NCBI RefSeq assembly: GCF_007993065.1
Contig: NZ_VOPL01000003.1
Location: 62,001 to 126,000, forward strand
DNA length: 64,000 nucleotides
Source: Paracoccus aurantiacus
Lineage (GTDB): Bacteria; Pseudomonadota; Alphaproteobacteria; Rhodobacterales; Rhodobacteraceae
Direction of reading: 5' to 3'
Shown here: in pieces, positions 45,260 through 55,477 of the stretch
Layout of the letters: every line of letters starts with the position of its first letter
Numbering within the stretch: the stretch's first letter is position 1
Translations under genes and position numbers: made by a program
The notes under the pieces: generated by a model
Databases searched by the model: none
Told to the model about the DNA's origin: nothing
The model's input: the letters and a program-made list of their open reading frames with translations, nothing else

Positions 45260-46032
45260 GTGCGCCAATCGCTTACACTGCCGGCAAAGGCGTTCAGGTC
45301 GACGTTGCCACGGATGCCTGGAACGCTGCCGGTGCCGGTATATTGCCAGAACGTCCACCGCTGCCCCGGATAGACCTGGCGCGGATGCCCCGCGACCGAG
45401 CGCAGCCAGAACTCGGCGTTCAGACGTCCGATCCCGGTATCCCGGTAGAAATCGACAGTGGTATAGATGATCGGGCGTTGCCCGTAGTGCCGTTCAAGGA
45501 TGGCGATGAAGTTCGATGCCTCGCGAAGGATTTCAGCGGAACCCGGACGGCGCGGGCAGGTTCGCGAGTGGGTCCATTCGATGTCCAGCACCGGCGGCAG
45601 CGAGCCTGCTTCGCGGGGGACGTTGCGGATGAACCAAGCGGCCTGTTCAGCACCCGAGCGACAGAAGTAGTAATAGTGATAGGCGCCGCGCGGGATGCGG
45701 GCGTTGCCTGCCTCGCGCCAGTAGCGCTGGAATTCCGGGTCGCTGTGATCTGCACCCTCGGTCGCTTTCAGGAAGGCAAAGCTGACGCCGGATGTGCGCG
45801 CACGGTTCCAGTCAATCTGGCCCTGCCAGCGCGAGATGTCGATGCCGTGGACCGCGTGATTGTAGGGGTGGCCGCCGACCCATTCATGCGGCGCGTTGTC
45901 TCCCAGTTGCGGGACAGAGCCGCCGACCCATCCGCCCCCGCCACTCGGGACGACGACGGAGCGTTGGCCACCGCCACATGCTGCGAGCAGCATCAGGGCA
46001 AAAGCCGAAAGAATGGTGACAATGCGCGACAT
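45232..46032 (-). CDS. GH25 lysozyme-like lipoprotein
   Basis: A 266-residue lipoprotein (lipobox LAAC, Cys19) followed by a Gly/Ser-rich linker and a glycoside hydrolase family 25 domain. Key residues: Asp65 in GIDISRWQG, VLDIEW with the DxE pair near 146-148, and IIYTTVDFYRDTG. It is expected to cut peptidoglycan from the periplasmic side, perhaps in cell-wall remodelling. Shine-Dalgarno GAGGGG before ATG 46032. Not accompanied by phage genes. Overlaps the CPBP protease gene. Confidence 0.9.
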   Translation of the reverse strand: MSRIVTILSAFALMLLAACGGGQRSVVVPSGGGGWVGGSVPQLGDNAPHEWVGGHPYNHAVHGIDISRWQGQIDWNRARTSGVSFAFLKATEGADHSDPEFQRYWREAGNARIPRGAYHYYYFCRSGAEQAAWFIRNVPREAGSLPPVLDIEWTHSRTCPRRPGSAEILREASNFIAILERHYGQRPIIYTTVDFYRDTGIGRLNAEFWLRSVAGHPRQVYPGQRWTFWQYTGTGSVPGIRGNVDLNAFAGSVSDWRTWLNRRLVR

Positions 46033-46154
46033 GGTGCCCCTCGATAAGCCTGTTTTCCGACTTATCGCAGCGCGGAATCACAAAGTCACCAGTGCAGGCC
46101 GCTCACGAAATCGTCAGCTTGGCGCGGTGTTGCGCGCATGGCAGCATATCGCTG

Positions 46155-46382
46155 TCACTGCGCCGGGGCAGTCTCGCCCTGTTCACCTGTCGACTCGGCA
46201 GCCGTGCCGGTGCTCGGATCGGCGGTTGTGACGGTCGGTTCGTCGGTCACGGCTTCGGGTTCGGACGCGCCGAAGACAAGCCATGCGACCACCACGGCGA
46301 CGATGGCCACCGCAATCGCAATCAGCGCGGGCGAATGACGTCGGGCCTGCTTTTCGACGGGTTGTTCCGGGGGATGGGCCAT
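46155..46382 (-). CDS. Small single-pass membrane protein, unknown function
   Basis: A 75-residue protein: a positive cytoplasmic N-terminus (KQARRH), one helix (about residues 18-38) and an acidic, Thr/Glu/Ala-rich periplasmic tail. No family recognised. A strong AAGGAG Shine-Dalgarno supports translation. It lies between the FAD oxidase gene and the GH25 lysozyme gene, all on the minus strand, with gaps of 59 and 122 bp. Confidence 0.6.
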   Translation of the reverse strand: MAHPPEQPVEKQARRHSPALIAIAVAIVAVVVAWLVFGASEPEAVTDEPTVTTADPSTGTAAESTGEQGETAPAQ

Positions 46383-46441
46383 TGCGCAAACTCCTTGCTT
46401 TATGCAGACCCAACCATGCCCGGCAATTCAGGTTCCGAAGG

Positions 46442-47821
46442 TCAATTCCGGTCCGGCACGAGCTTGCCGGGATTGAGGATATTATTCGGATCAAGCGTCG
46501 CCTTGATCGCGCCCATCACCGCCCAGGCTTCGCCGTGCTGTTCCTCCATCAGGGCGCGCTTGCCGATCCCGATGCCATGTTCGCCCGATACGGTCCCACC
46601 GACCGCAATGGCGCGCCTGGCCATGGCGTTCGCGACCTCTTTCGCGCGGGCGAGTTCCTGTTCGTTGCCCGGTTCGATCAGCAGAAGCGTGTGGAAATTA
46701 CCGTCGCCGACATGGCCGACGATATCGCCAAGGATACCCGCGTCCGCCATATCCCGCGCGGCCGCGGAAACCGCGCCGGGCAGTTCCGACATCGGCACGC
46801 AGACATCGGTCACGACTCCGGTCGCGCCGGGCCTGAGCTTCAGCGTGGCCCAGTAAGACGCATGCCGCGCCTCCCAGAGCTTGCGGCGATCCTCGGGCGA
46901 GGCCGCCCATTGAAAGCCCTCGCCGCCGCATTCGCCGGCAATGTCACCGAATGCCTCGGCATTTGCGCGCACCCCTTCGGGCGAGCCGTTGAATTCGATC
47001 ATGAGATGGGGCTTTTCCGGATAATCGGTGCCGGAATGCAGGTTCACGGCGCGCATGGCAATCGGGTCCATGAATTCGATCCGGGCCATGGGAATGCCGA
47101 TCTGCATGGTCATCGCAACGCAATTCACCGCATCCTCCAGCGTCGGGAAAGCGCAGACTGCCGCTGCGACGTCCTCGGGCTGGCCATGAAGGCGAAGCGT
47201 CAGTTCAGTGATGATCCCGAGCGTCCCCTCGGAGCCGACGATCAGTGCATTCAGATCATATCCCGCACTTGATTTCGCGGCGCGCGTGCCCGTCCGAATG
47301 ATTGTGCCGTCGGCCAGCACGACCTCCATCGCGAGGACGGCATCGCGCATCGTTCCATAGCGCACCGCCATTGTCCCCGACGCTCTGGTCGCAGCCATGC
47401 CACCAAGCGAGGCATTCGCACCGGGATCAATCGGAAAGAAAAGACCGGTGGCACGCAGGTCGGTGTTCAGCGCCTCGCGCGTAAGCCCCGGCTGCACGAC
47501 CGCCAGCATATCTTCGGGGCGGATATCCAGAATGCGGTCCATTCGCAGCATGTCCAGCACAAGTCCCCCATGCGTGGCCAGCGAATGCCCCTCAAGCGAG
47601 GTGCCTGTGCCCCAGCCGATGACCGGGCACCGATGCCTGTTGCAGATAGCAAGAATCCGGCTGACCTCCTCGGTCGTTTCTGGCCATGCAACTGCGTCGG
47701 GCGGCGGCGCGCGGTGCCACGTTTCGGACTGGCCATGCTGATCGCGGTCGGCATCTTTCTGTGACAGGCGATCCCCAATGATCGCACGAATCTCGTCAAA
47801 TGCCTGCTGATGGTTGACCAT
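46442..47821 (-). CDS. FAD-binding oxidase, GlcD/D-lactate dehydrogenase type
   Basis: A 459-residue FAD-linked oxidoreductase. The N-terminal PCMH FAD domain includes PVIGWGTGTSLEGH and GGMAATRASGTMAVRYG (FAD pyrophosphate loops). The C-terminal cap has the conserved HVGDGNFHTLLL and SGEHGIGIGKR motifs of glycolate oxidase/D-lactate dehydrogenase. No glcE/glcF genes are adjacent, so it is more likely a stand-alone D-2-hydroxyacid dehydrogenase. ATG 47821 has a GGGGGA site; a very long upstream open frame is antisense to the chloride channel and not coding. Confidence 0.92.
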   Translation of the reverse strand: MVNHQQAFDEIRAIIGDRLSQKDADRDQHGQSETWHRAPPPDAVAWPETTEEVSRILAICNRHRCPVIGWGTGTSLEGHSLATHGGLVLDMLRMDRILDIRPEDMLAVVQPGLTREALNTDLRATGLFFPIDPGANASLGGMAATRASGTMAVRYGTMRDAVLAMEVVLADGTIIRTGTRAAKSSAGYDLNALIVGSEGTLGIITELTLRLHGQPEDVAAAVCAFPTLEDAVNCVAMTMQIGIPMARIEFMDPIAMRAVNLHSGTDYPEKPHLMIEFNGSPEGVRANAEAFGDIAGECGGEGFQWAASPEDRRKLWEARHASYWATLKLRPGATGVVTDVCVPMSELPGAVSAAARDMADAGILGDIVGHVGDGNFHTLLLIEPGNEQELARAKEVANAMARRAIAVGGTVSGEHGIGIGKRALMEEQHGEAWAVMGAIKATLDPNNILNPGKLVPDRN

Positions 47822-47848
47822 GGGTTCCCCCTTTTGCTTGATGCCAAC

Positions 47849-49591
47849 ATGGCCCAATCCGAACCGCCCCGAAAGCCCCAGAACAACGCCGCTGCCGGTC
47901 ACTGGCTGACGGCCGGGTTCGGACAGACGCGCCGTCAGGTGGCCGAGGGGTTGCGCATCATGCGCCACAAGGGACCAAGCCAGATACAGTTCTGGCTGCT
48001 GGCGCTGCTGATCGGGATTGGCGCAGGTCTGGCGGCACTGGGCTTCCGGTTGGGCATCACCGTGCTGCTTCGGACATTTTACGGCATCGACGACGAATCG
48101 CTGACCAATGATGCCGCCCGCCTGCCCTGGTGGTGGCTGGTTCTGGTGCCAACGGTCGGCGGGCTTGTCGTCGGGCTGATCCTTGACCGTTTCACTGCGG
48201 CCGGGCGCGCCGCAACCGTCGCGGATGTCATCGAGGACGCCGCACTCGAAGGCGGTCGCGTCAACATGCGCGAAGGCTTCGCCTCGGCCGCGGCATCGCT
48301 TCTGACCCTCGGGATGGGCGGCTCTTCGGGTCGAGAGGGGCCGGTCGTTCATTTCGCCGGCGTGATCTCGACATGGTTCGCGACCCGCATCAGCGCCAGC
48401 CCGATGGCCGGGCGGGAACTTCTGGGCTGCGCCGTCGCGGGCGCGGTCGCCGCCAGCTTCAACGCACCCATCGCCGGCGCATTGTTCGCGCATGAGGTTA
48501 TTCTGCGCCATTTCGCCGCCCACGCATTTGCCCCCATCGCAATCGCTGCCGTGGCCGGCGCAGTCATCAACCGGCAGGCCTTCGGCGGCGCAACCGAGTT
48601 CGCATTGCCCGGAGAGCCGGGTCTGAGCTTTTATGTCGAGCTTCCTGCCTTCATGCTGCTTGGCATTGTATGCGCCCTTGTTGCTGCGGCGCTTGTCTGG
48701 GCGGTGCTGCGCGCGGATGCGACCGGGAACGCGCTGTTTCAACGAACCGGATGGCCGCGCTGGCTGCGTCCGACCCTGGCGGGTGCGCTGCTGGGACTGC
48801 TGGCCATTCCCTTTCCGCATATCATCGGCGTCGGTTACCAGACGACATTCGCAGCACTTCGCGGTGCGTTCGGCCTTCAGGAGGTGCTGATCTTCGCCGT
48901 CGTCAAAGTGCTGGCGGTGTCGCTGACGCTTGGCGGGCGCATGGGCGGGGGCATCTTCTCGCCCGCGCTGGTGCTGGGTGCGCTGACCGGACTTGCCTTC
49001 GGGATGATCGCGACCTCGATGGCGCCAACCATGTCGGGCAGCACCACAATCTACGCCATGGCGGGCATGGGCGCGGTCGCAGCCGCCGTCCTCGGCGCGC
49101 CGATCTCGACCGCGCTGATCGTCTTTGAAATGACCGGCGACTTTCAAACCGGCATCGCGGTCATGACCGCAGTGTCGCTGTCATCTGCGCTGGCATCGCG
49201 AATCCTGCACCGATCCTTCTTCCTGACCCAGCTTGAACTGCGCGGCGTTCACGTGGCCGAAGGTCCGCAGGTCTGGTTGCCGCAGAAGATGCGCATCAAC
49301 TCGTTGATGCGCGCACCGGATGCTGAAAACGCCCCTGCCCCCGATCTGGTGCGCAACCTTGCCCTGTCAGGGCGCGCGCTTGTTGACGGGGCGCGGCTGG
49401 GATTGGCGCTTTCGGAATTCGAACGCACCGGCGCGGCGTTCCTGCCGGTGATCCGCCCGCCCGCCCCACGCGATCCCGCTGCCATTGGCCCGCCCTCGCC
49501 GCCAGAGGTCATCGGCACGCTGTATCATGTCGATGCGCTGCGCGCGCTCAATCAGGCGCTTGCCGCGACTGCGGCCGAAGAACACGGCTAG
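47849..49591 (+). CDS. ClC-family chloride channel/antiporter
   Basis: A 580-residue ClC protein. Selectivity motifs GSSGREGP (near residue 165) and [12 protein letters not shown] (near 368) and the helix-rich core are clear. A C-terminal cytoplasmic part of about 130 residues shows no obvious full CBS pair (one weak CBS-like stretch around [23 protein letters not shown]). Presence of a gating glutamate in GREGP suggests a Cl-/H+ antiporter. Start ATG 47849 (MAQSEPP). Divergent from the FAD oxidase, 27 bp apart. Confidence 0.92.
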   Translation: MAQSEPPRKPQNNAAAGHWLTAGFGQTRRQVAEGLRIMRHKGPSQIQFWLLALLIGIGAGLAALGFRLGITVLLRTFYGIDDESLTNDAARLPWWWLVLVPTVGGLVVGLILDRFTAAGRAATVADVIEDAALEGGRVNMREGFASAAASLLTLGMGGSSGREGPVVHFAGVISTWFATRISASPMAGRELLGCAVAGAVAASFNAPIAGALFAHEVILRHFAAHAFAPIAIAAVAGAVINRQAFGGATEFALPGEPGLSFYVELPAFMLLGIVCALVAAALVWAVLRADATGNALFQRTGWPRWLRPTLAGALLGLLAIPFPHIIGVGYQTTFAALRGAFGLQEVLIFAVVKVLAVSLTLGGRMGGGIFSPALVLGALTGLAFGMIATSMAPTMSGSTTIYAMAGMGAVAAAVLGAPISTALIVFEMTGDFQTGIAVMTAVSLSSALASRILHRSFFLTQLELRGVHVAEGPQVWLPQKMRINSLMRAPDAENAPAPDLVRNLALSGRALVDGARLGLALSEFERTGAAFLPVIRPPAPRDPAAIGPPSPPEVIGTLYHVDALRALNQALAATAAEEHG

Positions 49592-50268
49592 GCGGCGACG
49601 AGGCGGCCCTGTTCAAGCCGGACCGTGCGGTCCATCCGCGCCGCGAGGTCAAGGTTATGTGTCGCGATCAGCGCCGAAAGCCCGGTTTCGCGCACCAGGC
49701 TCATCAGCATCGCGAAGACCTTGTCCGATGTCTCCGGGTCCAGATTTCCCGTCGGCTCATCGGCCAGAAGCAGGGCCGGCTGGTTGGCAAGCGCCCGGCA
49801 GAAGGCCACCCGCTGCTGTTCGCCGCCCGAAAGCTCGGCCGGGCGGTGCCCTGCGCGATCCTTCAGGCCCACACGCTCCAGCAGCTCGGCTGCGCGGGCG
49901 GCTGCGCGCTTTTCCGGGACGGCATTGGCCAGTTGCGGAAGGATGATATTCTCGGCGGCGCTGAATTCCGGCAGCAGGTGGTGGAACTGATAGACAAAGC
50001 CAAGATCGCGGCGGCGTGCGATGGTGCGGACCATGTCGCGTTGGCCGGTCAGATCGGCGCCGTTCAGCGTGACAGACCCGGAATCCGGCGTATCCAGAAG
50101 CCCGGCAATATGCAGAAGGGTCGATTTCCCGGCACCAGACGGCGCGACAAGCGCCACCACCTCTCCGCGCCCGACCGCCAGATCGAGCCCGCGCAGCACG
50201 TCGATCTGGCCCGGCTCGCCACGGTTATATGTCTTTTCGATCCCGGTCAGGGCGAGAACATCACTCAT
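49588..50268 (-). CDS. lolD: Lipoprotein-releasing system ATP-binding protein
   Basis: A 226-residue ABC ATPase of the Lol/MacB group that powers extraction of outer-membrane lipoproteins from the inner membrane. Walker [10 protein letters not shown] near 42-50, LSGGEQQR signature near 143-150, Walker B LLLADEP and H-loop. It overlaps the LolC/E permease by 8 bp. Its stop overlaps the convergent ClC gene by 4 bp. Confidence 0.93.
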   Translation of the reverse strand: MSDVLALTGIEKTYNRGEPGQIDVLRGLDLAVGRGEVVALVAPSGAGKSTLLHIAGLLDTPDSGSVTLNGADLTGQRDMVRTIARRRDLGFVYQFHHLLPEFSAAENIILPQLANAVPEKRAAARAAELLERVGLKDRAGHRPAELSGGEQQRVAFCRALANQPALLLADEPTGNLDPETSDKVFAMLMSLVRETGLSALIATHNLDLAARMDRTVRLEQGRLVAA

Positions 50269-51574
50269 ACCGCAGCGCCTCCACAGGGTTCATGCGTGCC
50301 GCGCGGCGGGCCGGAAAGATGGTGACGATGAAGCTCAGCGCCAGCGACAGCCCGACCGCCTTGGCGATATCGACGCCGCGCAGCTTGGCTGGCAGTTCGT
50401 AGATCCCGCGCACCGAGGGGTCCCATGCACCACCGCCGGAAATCATGTTCACCGCGCTCATGATATGGTCGACATTCAGCGCGAATATCACGCCAATCAC
50501 GACGCCCGCGATCGTTCCGATGATCCCCGTGAAGGCCCCACAAAGGAAGAAGACCCGCAAGACTGCGCCTTCAGTCAGCCCCATGGTGCGCAGGATGCCG
50601 ATATCGCGTCCCTTGTTCTTCACCAGCATGATAAGGCCAGAGGTGATATTCATGGTCGCGATCAGCACGAGAACCGAGAGGATGACGAACATCACATCAT
50701 CCTCGATATCCAGCGCCCGCAGAAAGCTGCCGGAGCTGTCTTTCCATGTCCAGACCTGCGCACCATCGCCTGCCGCCTGCATCAGCGGCAGTGACCAGTC
50801 GGCAATGTTTTCCGGATCATCGACATACACCTCGATCTCATCCGCGACGCCTTCGCGATTGAAATAGGACTGCGCCTCGGCAAGGGGCATATAGATGCGG
50901 GTGCGGTCGATGTCGTAGCGACCGGCGCTGAAGATATAGACAACCTCATAGGCATTGACGCGGGGGGTCGTGCCGAAGGCGGTCTGCGCGCCTTCGGGTG
51001 CGATCAGCCTGACACGGTCGCCGATACCGACGCCAAGTTCGCGCGCGATCCCCGATCCGATGGCGATGCCACGGTCGAAATCGCCAATCGTGCCGATCGA
51101 GGTTTCGGGGTCAGCGATACGGGGAATTCTTGCGAAATCTTTGTCGGTTACGCCAAATATCTCTGCCACGTTGGCGCGGTCGTCCGCCGTCGCCATGACC
51201 TGCCCTTTCACGACCGGTGCCGTGCGGATCACGCCCGGCACCGCCGCGAGGCGCTTGGCCATACCGGCGTAATCCGCGATGGTGCCGGGCTGGGTATAGA
51301 CCTCTCCCGTCAGCTCGTTCGTGAAGCTGGAAGGCGACATATAGACGGTTGTATGGGCGTTCGCACCAAGGATGGTATCCACGAACTCGGCCCGAAACCC
51401 AGAGCGGACGGCGAGCGTGGCGATCAGCGCGGCGACACCAAGGGCAATGCCGATCAGGCTGATCCAGGTCATCGTCGAGACGCCGCCTTCCGCCTTGCGC
51501 GCGCGCAGATAGCGCCATGCGATGAGGAATTCGTAGCGCGAGAAGGGGCTGGGGTTCGTTGCGGGCTCTGCCAT
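50261..51574 (-). CDS. lolC: Lipoprotein-releasing system permease
   Basis: A 437-residue permease of the LolC/LolE type with one N-terminal helix (about 35-55), a large periplasmic domain (60-280) and three C-terminal helices of FtsX fold. [18 protein letters not shown] and the [21 protein letters not shown] loop are typical. Alphaproteobacteria use a single LolF-like permease as a homodimer, so this gene probably covers both functions. ATG 51574 follows AAGGAC. First in the pair with lolD. Confidence 0.92.
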   Translation of the reverse strand: MAEPATNPSPFSRYEFLIAWRYLRARKAEGGVSTMTWISLIGIALGVAALIATLAVRSGFRAEFVDTILGANAHTTVYMSPSSFTNELTGEVYTQPGTIADYAGMAKRLAAVPGVIRTAPVVKGQVMATADDRANVAEIFGVTDKDFARIPRIADPETSIGTIGDFDRGIAIGSGIARELGVGIGDRVRLIAPEGAQTAFGTTPRVNAYEVVYIFSAGRYDIDRTRIYMPLAEAQSYFNREGVADEIEVYVDDPENIADWSLPLMQAAGDGAQVWTWKDSSGSFLRALDIEDDVMFVILSVLVLIATMNITSGLIMLVKNKGRDIGILRTMGLTEGAVLRVFFLCGAFTGIIGTIAGVVIGVIFALNVDHIMSAVNMISGGGAWDPSVRGIYELPAKLRGVDIAKAVGLSLALSFIVTIFPARRAARMNPVEALRYE

Positions 51575-51763
51575 ATCCGGTCCTTTGGCTCGGGCGGGAA
51601 CCTGATCGGAAAGAGGACAAAGCGCAAGCCGACAATGGCGTGATCGCCGCATCACAGGCTTGCACCACGCGCAGACAGCCCGTAGCCGCCCGAACACCCG
51701 CACCACCCACGCCACCCGCACGCGGGCTTGCCGCTGCGCGGGGCCTCTGCCATGAAGTCCGGC

Positions 51764-53128
51764 ATGGCAAAACCAGTTACCACCTTCACCTGTCAGGAAT
51801 GCGGCGCGACCCACAAGAAATGGGCGGGGCGCTGCGATGCCTGTGGCGCGTGGAACACCATCGTCGAAGAAGCGCCCCTGTCGCAGGGTCCGGGGCGCGG
51901 ACTTGGGGCGGCGAAGGGCAAGACGGTACCGTTAAGCGCTCTGTCCACCCACGAGCCGCCGCCGCCACGCGCGGAAAGCGGCATGACCGAATTCGACCGG
52001 GTTCTGGGCGGAGGTCTGGTGCCGGGATCGGCGATTCTGGTGGGCGGCGATCCGGGCATCGGGAAATCGACGCTGCTGCTGCAGGCCGCCGCCGCCTTCG
52101 CCAACCGGGGGCAGCAGGCGATCTATATCTCTGGCGAGGAAGCCAGCGCGCAGGTCCGTATGCGGGCGCAGCGGCTGGGGCTGGCGGAAGCGCCGGTCAG
52201 GCTGGGGGCGGAAACCGCCTTGCGCGACATTCTGACGACGCTGGATGCCGAACGGCCCGACATCGCCATCATCGATTCGATCCAGACCCTGTGGTCCGAC
52301 ACGGTCGAGGCCGCGCCGGGCAGCGTCAGTCAGGTGCGCGCATCCGCGCATGAGCTTGTCACCTTTGCCAAGAAGCGTGGCGTGGCCGTGGTGATCGTGG
52401 GCCACGTCACCAAGGAGGGCCAGATTGCCGGTCCGCGCGTCGTCGAACACATGGTCGATACGGTGCTGTATTTCGAAGGTGAGCGCGGGCATCAGTTCCG
52501 CATTCTGCGCGCGGTGAAAAACCGCTTTGGCCCCGCCGACGAAATCGGCGTCTTCGAGATGACCGGCGGCGGGCTGGCAGAGGTCGCGAACCCGTCAGCG
52601 CTGTTTCTGTCGGAACGCGGCCAGCCTTCGCCCGGCAGTGCGGTTTTCGCCGGCATCGAAGGCACGCGGCCCGTACTGACGGAAATTCAGGCGCTTGTCG
52701 CCCCATCGACACTGGCAAGCCCGCGCCGCACGGTCGTCGGACTGGACAGCGGCCGGGTCAGCACCATCCTTGCCGTGCTGGAAGCACGCTGCGGCATTCC
52801 CTTTGCGGGTCTTGATGTTTTCCTGAATGTCGCGGGCGGGATGCGGGTGCAGGAACCCGCCGCAGACCTTGCAATTGCGGCCGCTTTGTTAAGCGCACGC
52901 GAGGACAGCGCCCTGCCCGCCGACTGTGTCACTTTTGGCGAAATCAGCCTTTCCGGCGCGTTGCGTCCGGTCGCGCAGGCGGAAAACAGGTTGAAAGAGG
53001 CACAAAAACTTGGTTTTTCACATGCGATCATCCCGGCCTCATCGAAAATCGAGGGCTCAAGGGACATGCGGCTGGACCGGATCGCCGACCTGACAAGCTT
53101 TGTCGGAGAGGTTTTCGGGGCCGGCTAG
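51764..53128 (+). CDS. radA: DNA repair protein RadA
   Basis: A 454-residue RecA-like branch-migration helicase. An N-terminal zinc finger CQECGATHKKWAGRCDACG spans residues 10-28. Walker A GGDPGIGKST is near 93-102, the RadA signature KNRFG lies near 255, and a C-terminal Lon-protease-like domain (no catalytic Ser) ends with the QEPAADLAIAAALLSA block. ATG 51764 is chosen at the zinc finger start; ATGs at 51752 and 51728 would add short tails. Confidence 0.95.
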   Translation: MAKPVTTFTCQECGATHKKWAGRCDACGAWNTIVEEAPLSQGPGRGLGAAKGKTVPLSALSTHEPPPPRAESGMTEFDRVLGGGLVPGSAILVGGDPGIGKSTLLLQAAAAFANRGQQAIYISGEEASAQVRMRAQRLGLAEAPVRLGAETALRDILTTLDAERPDIAIIDSIQTLWSDTVEAAPGSVSQVRASAHELVTFAKKRGVAVVIVGHVTKEGQIAGPRVVEHMVDTVLYFEGERGHQFRILRAVKNRFGPADEIGVFEMTGGGLAEVANPSALFLSERGQPSPGSAVFAGIEGTRPVLTEIQALVAPSTLASPRRTVVGLDSGRVSTILAVLEARCGIPFAGLDVFLNVAGGMRVQEPAADLAIAAALLSAREDSALPADCVTFGEISLSGALRPVAQAENRLKEAQKLGFSHAIIPASSKIEGSRDMRLDRIADLTSFVGEVFGAG

Positions 53129-53170
53129 AACAGGGACAGTGCGGCCATTTGCCGCAAAAAAGGTAGGCAA

Positions 53171-53800
53171 ATGGACGGCTTCACCCTTATCGACGGCATT
53201 GTTGCGGCCGTTATTATCCTTTCGGCCATTCTGGCCTATGCGCGCGGCTTCGTGCGCGAATCACTGGCCATTCTGGGCTGGATCGGCGCGGCCGTGCTGG
53301 CCTTCCTGTTTGCGGCAACGGTGCGCCCGATGATCGCGCAGGTCCCGGTGCTGGACGATTTCCTTGGCGAAAGCTGCGAGTTGGCGACCATCGCCGCCTT
53401 CGCGGTTGTCTTTGCGCTGGCGCTGGTGCTGTTTTCGATCATCACCCCGCTGTTTTCGTCGGTCGTGCAACGCTCGGCGCTTGGCGGCGTCGATCAGGGC
53501 ATGGGCTTCCTGTTCGGGGTCGCGCGCGGCATCCTTCTGGTTGCGATCGCCTTCATCGTTTACGACCGCGTCATGGCCTCGACCCCGGTGGCGATGGTGG
53601 ACAATTCGCGTTCCGTGAAGGTGTTCCAGCGCATGACCGGGCGGCTTGATTCCGAAATTCCGCAGGATGCGCCGGGCTGGATCACCAATCGCTACAACCA
53701 ACTCGTATCGGGCTGCGCGGGCGAGCCTGTCACCACGCCGGAAGCCGCGCCAACCGAAGCGGCGCCTGCCGAGGGCACGACCACCGCGCCCGCGAACTGA
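53171..53800 (+). CDS. cvpA: CvpA-family membrane protein
   Basis: A 209-residue inner-membrane protein with four helices, of the CvpA (colicin V production) family, normally beside purF. TLIDGIVAAVIILSAILAYARGFVRE opens the family motif; GVDQGMGFLFGVARG lies in the middle. The C-terminal 40 residues are Pro/Ala/Thr-rich and acidic. A hairpin with a T-run lies between it and purF, so purF can be controlled separately. Confidence 0.9.
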   Translation: MDGFTLIDGIVAAVIILSAILAYARGFVRESLAILGWIGAAVLAFLFAATVRPMIAQVPVLDDFLGESCELATIAAFAVVFALALVLFSIITPLFSSVVQRSALGGVDQGMGFLFGVARGILLVAIAFIVYDRVMASTPVAMVDNSRSVKVFQRMTGRLDSEIPQDAPGWITNRYNQLVSGCAGEPVTTPEAAPTEAAPAEGTTTAPAN

Positions 53801-53830
53801 GCGCATCTTGCTGTGTTATGACAATTTTGC

Positions 53831-53861
53831 GTCACGCCCCGGCTTGCAGGGCGTGACTTTT
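53831..53861 (+). terminator. Hairpin terminator between cvpA and purF
   Basis: A perfect 9-bp inverted repeat GTCACGCCC (53831-53839) / GGGCGTGAC (53849-53857) with a 9-nt loop, followed by TTTTGG. It lies 30 bp after the cvpA stop and 63 bp before the purF start. Confidence 0.85.
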
Positions 53862-53924
53862 GGTGCGTCAGCCCCTATCTAGGGCGCAACCCGTCCCGCG
53901 ACCCCCAAAAGCCAGGTGAGCGTC

Positions 53925-55412
53925 ATGCAACCCTTCCTCGCGCATCCTTTCGACGATGACCGGCTGCACGAGGAATGCGGCGTATTTGGCGTCACGGGCG
54001 TCGCCGAGGCGGCGAATTTCGTGGCACTTGGCCTGCATGCCCTGCAGCATCGCGGGCAGGAAGCCGGCGGGATCATCAGCCACGATGCGGAACGCGGCTT
54101 CAACAGCGCGCATCGCTTTGGTTATGTCCGTGACAATTTCACGAAGCAGTCGCTGATGGAAACGCTGCCCGGCCCGCTGGCCATCGGGCATGTGCGCTAT
54201 TCGACGGCAGGCGCCAAGGCCGCGCATATCCGCGACGTGCAGCCCTTCTTCGGTGAATTCAGCATGGGCGGCTGCGCGGTTGCCCATAACGGAAATATCA
54301 CCAATGCCGACGCGCTGCGCCGCGAGCTGATCGAGCGGGGGTCCATCTTCCAGTCGGGCAGCGATTCGGAATGCATCATCCACCTGATGGCGCGGTCCAT
54401 CCAGCGCAACATTCCCGAACGCATGAAGGATGCGCTGCGCCGCGTCGAAGGCGCGTTCAGCGTCATCGCCATGACCCGCACCAAGCTGATCGGCGTGCGC
54501 GACCCGTTGGGCGTGCGACCGCTGGTCATCGGCAAGCTGGGCGATGACGCCTATGCGCTGTCGTCGGAAACCTGCGGGCTGGATATCATCGGGGCGGAAT
54601 TCCTGCGCGAGGTCGAGCCGGGCGAGATGGTGGTGATTTCCAAGGGGCAGATCGAAAGCTCTCGTCCTTTCCATCCGACACCGTCGCGCTTCTGCATCTT
54701 TGAACATGTCTATTTCAGCCGCCCCGATTCGATCATCGGCGGGCGGTCTGTCTATGAAACGCGCCGCCAGATCGGGGTCGAACTGGCCCGCGAAGCCCCG
54801 GTCGAGGCCGATCTGGTCTGCCCGGTTCCTGACAGCGGCACGCCTGCGGCCATCGGTTATGCGCAGGAATCGGGCATCCCTTACGGCATGGGGATCATCC
54901 GCAACCAGTATATGGGCCGAACCTTCATCGAACCGACCGACCAGATCCGCAACATGGGTGTCCGGCTGAAGCTTAACGTCAACCGCTCGCTGATCGCGGG
55001 CAAGCGGGTGGTGCTGGTCGATGACAGCGTGGTGCGCGGCACCACCAGCCGCAAGATCAAGGACATGATCCTGGATGCCGGTGCCAAGGAGGTGCATTTC
55101 CGCATTGCCTCGCCACCCACGGCCTGGCCCTGCTTCTATGGCGTCGACACACCCGACCGCGACAAGCTGCTGGCGGCCAATATGACGCCCGAGGAGATGC
55201 GCGAATGGATCGGCGTGGACAGCCTGTCCTTCGTCTCGCTTGACGGGCTTTACCGCGCCGCGGGCGAGGCAAAGGGCCGGGACAAGTCCTGCCCGCAATA
55301 TTGCGACGCCTGCTTCTCGGGCGATTATCCGGTCGCGCCCTTCGACCAATTGGAGCGCGGTTTCCAGATGAAGGACGGGTCGGAAACGGCCCATCCGCAT
55401 GCCGCCGAATAG
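53925..55412 (+). CDS. purF: Amidophosphoribosyltransferase
   Basis: A 495-residue enzyme for the first step of purine synthesis, using PRPP and glutamine. The N-terminal glutaminase nucleophile Cys is in HEECGVFGV (residue about 21), so a short propeptide is removed by self-cleavage. The PRPP-binding motif VVLVDDSVVRGTT is near residue 364-376. C-terminal Cys-rich CPQYCDACFSGDYP hints at an iron-sulfur type enzyme as in Bacillus. ATG 53925 sits behind AGGTGAG; GTG 53916 is an alternative. Confidence 0.96.
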   Translation: MQPFLAHPFDDDRLHEECGVFGVTGVAEAANFVALGLHALQHRGQEAGGIISHDAERGFNSAHRFGYVRDNFTKQSLMETLPGPLAIGHVRYSTAGAKAAHIRDVQPFFGEFSMGGCAVAHNGNITNADALRRELIERGSIFQSGSDSECIIHLMARSIQRNIPERMKDALRRVEGAFSVIAMTRTKLIGVRDPLGVRPLVIGKLGDDAYALSSETCGLDIIGAEFLREVEPGEMVVISKGQIESSRPFHPTPSRFCIFEHVYFSRPDSIIGGRSVYETRRQIGVELAREAPVEADLVCPVPDSGTPAAIGYAQESGIPYGMGIIRNQYMGRTFIEPTDQIRNMGVRLKLNVNRSLIAGKRVVLVDDSVVRGTTSRKIKDMILDAGAKEVHFRIASPPTAWPCFYGVDTPDRDKLLAANMTPEEMREWIGVDSLSFVSLDGLYRAAGEAKGRDKSCPQYCDACFSGDYPVAPFDQLERGFQMKDGSETAHPHAAE

Positions 55413-55447
55413 GCGGCGCCAGTCTTAGTGAAACGCAGGAATACGGG

Positions 55448-55477
55448 AGGCTGATCCGGCGACCGATCAGCCTTTTT
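55448..55477 (+). terminator. Rho-independent terminator after purF
   Basis: Stem AGGCTGATC (55448-55456) / GATCAGCCT (55465-55473), 8-nt loop, followed by TTTTC. It overlaps the stop codon region of the convergent zapA gene (ends 55467), so the zapA tail doubles as the purF terminator arm. Confidence 0.85.

Noticed and set aside
45232..46032. GH25 lysozyme as a phage endolysin or prophage remnant
   Set aside because: It has a lipoprotein signal, a normal bacterial Shine-Dalgarno and no holin, tail, integrase or terminase nearby.
47822..49147. Open extension of the FAD oxidase up to 49147 on the minus strand
   Set aside because: It is antisense to the well-supported ClC channel and lacks any domain; ATG 47821 with GGGGGA is the real start.
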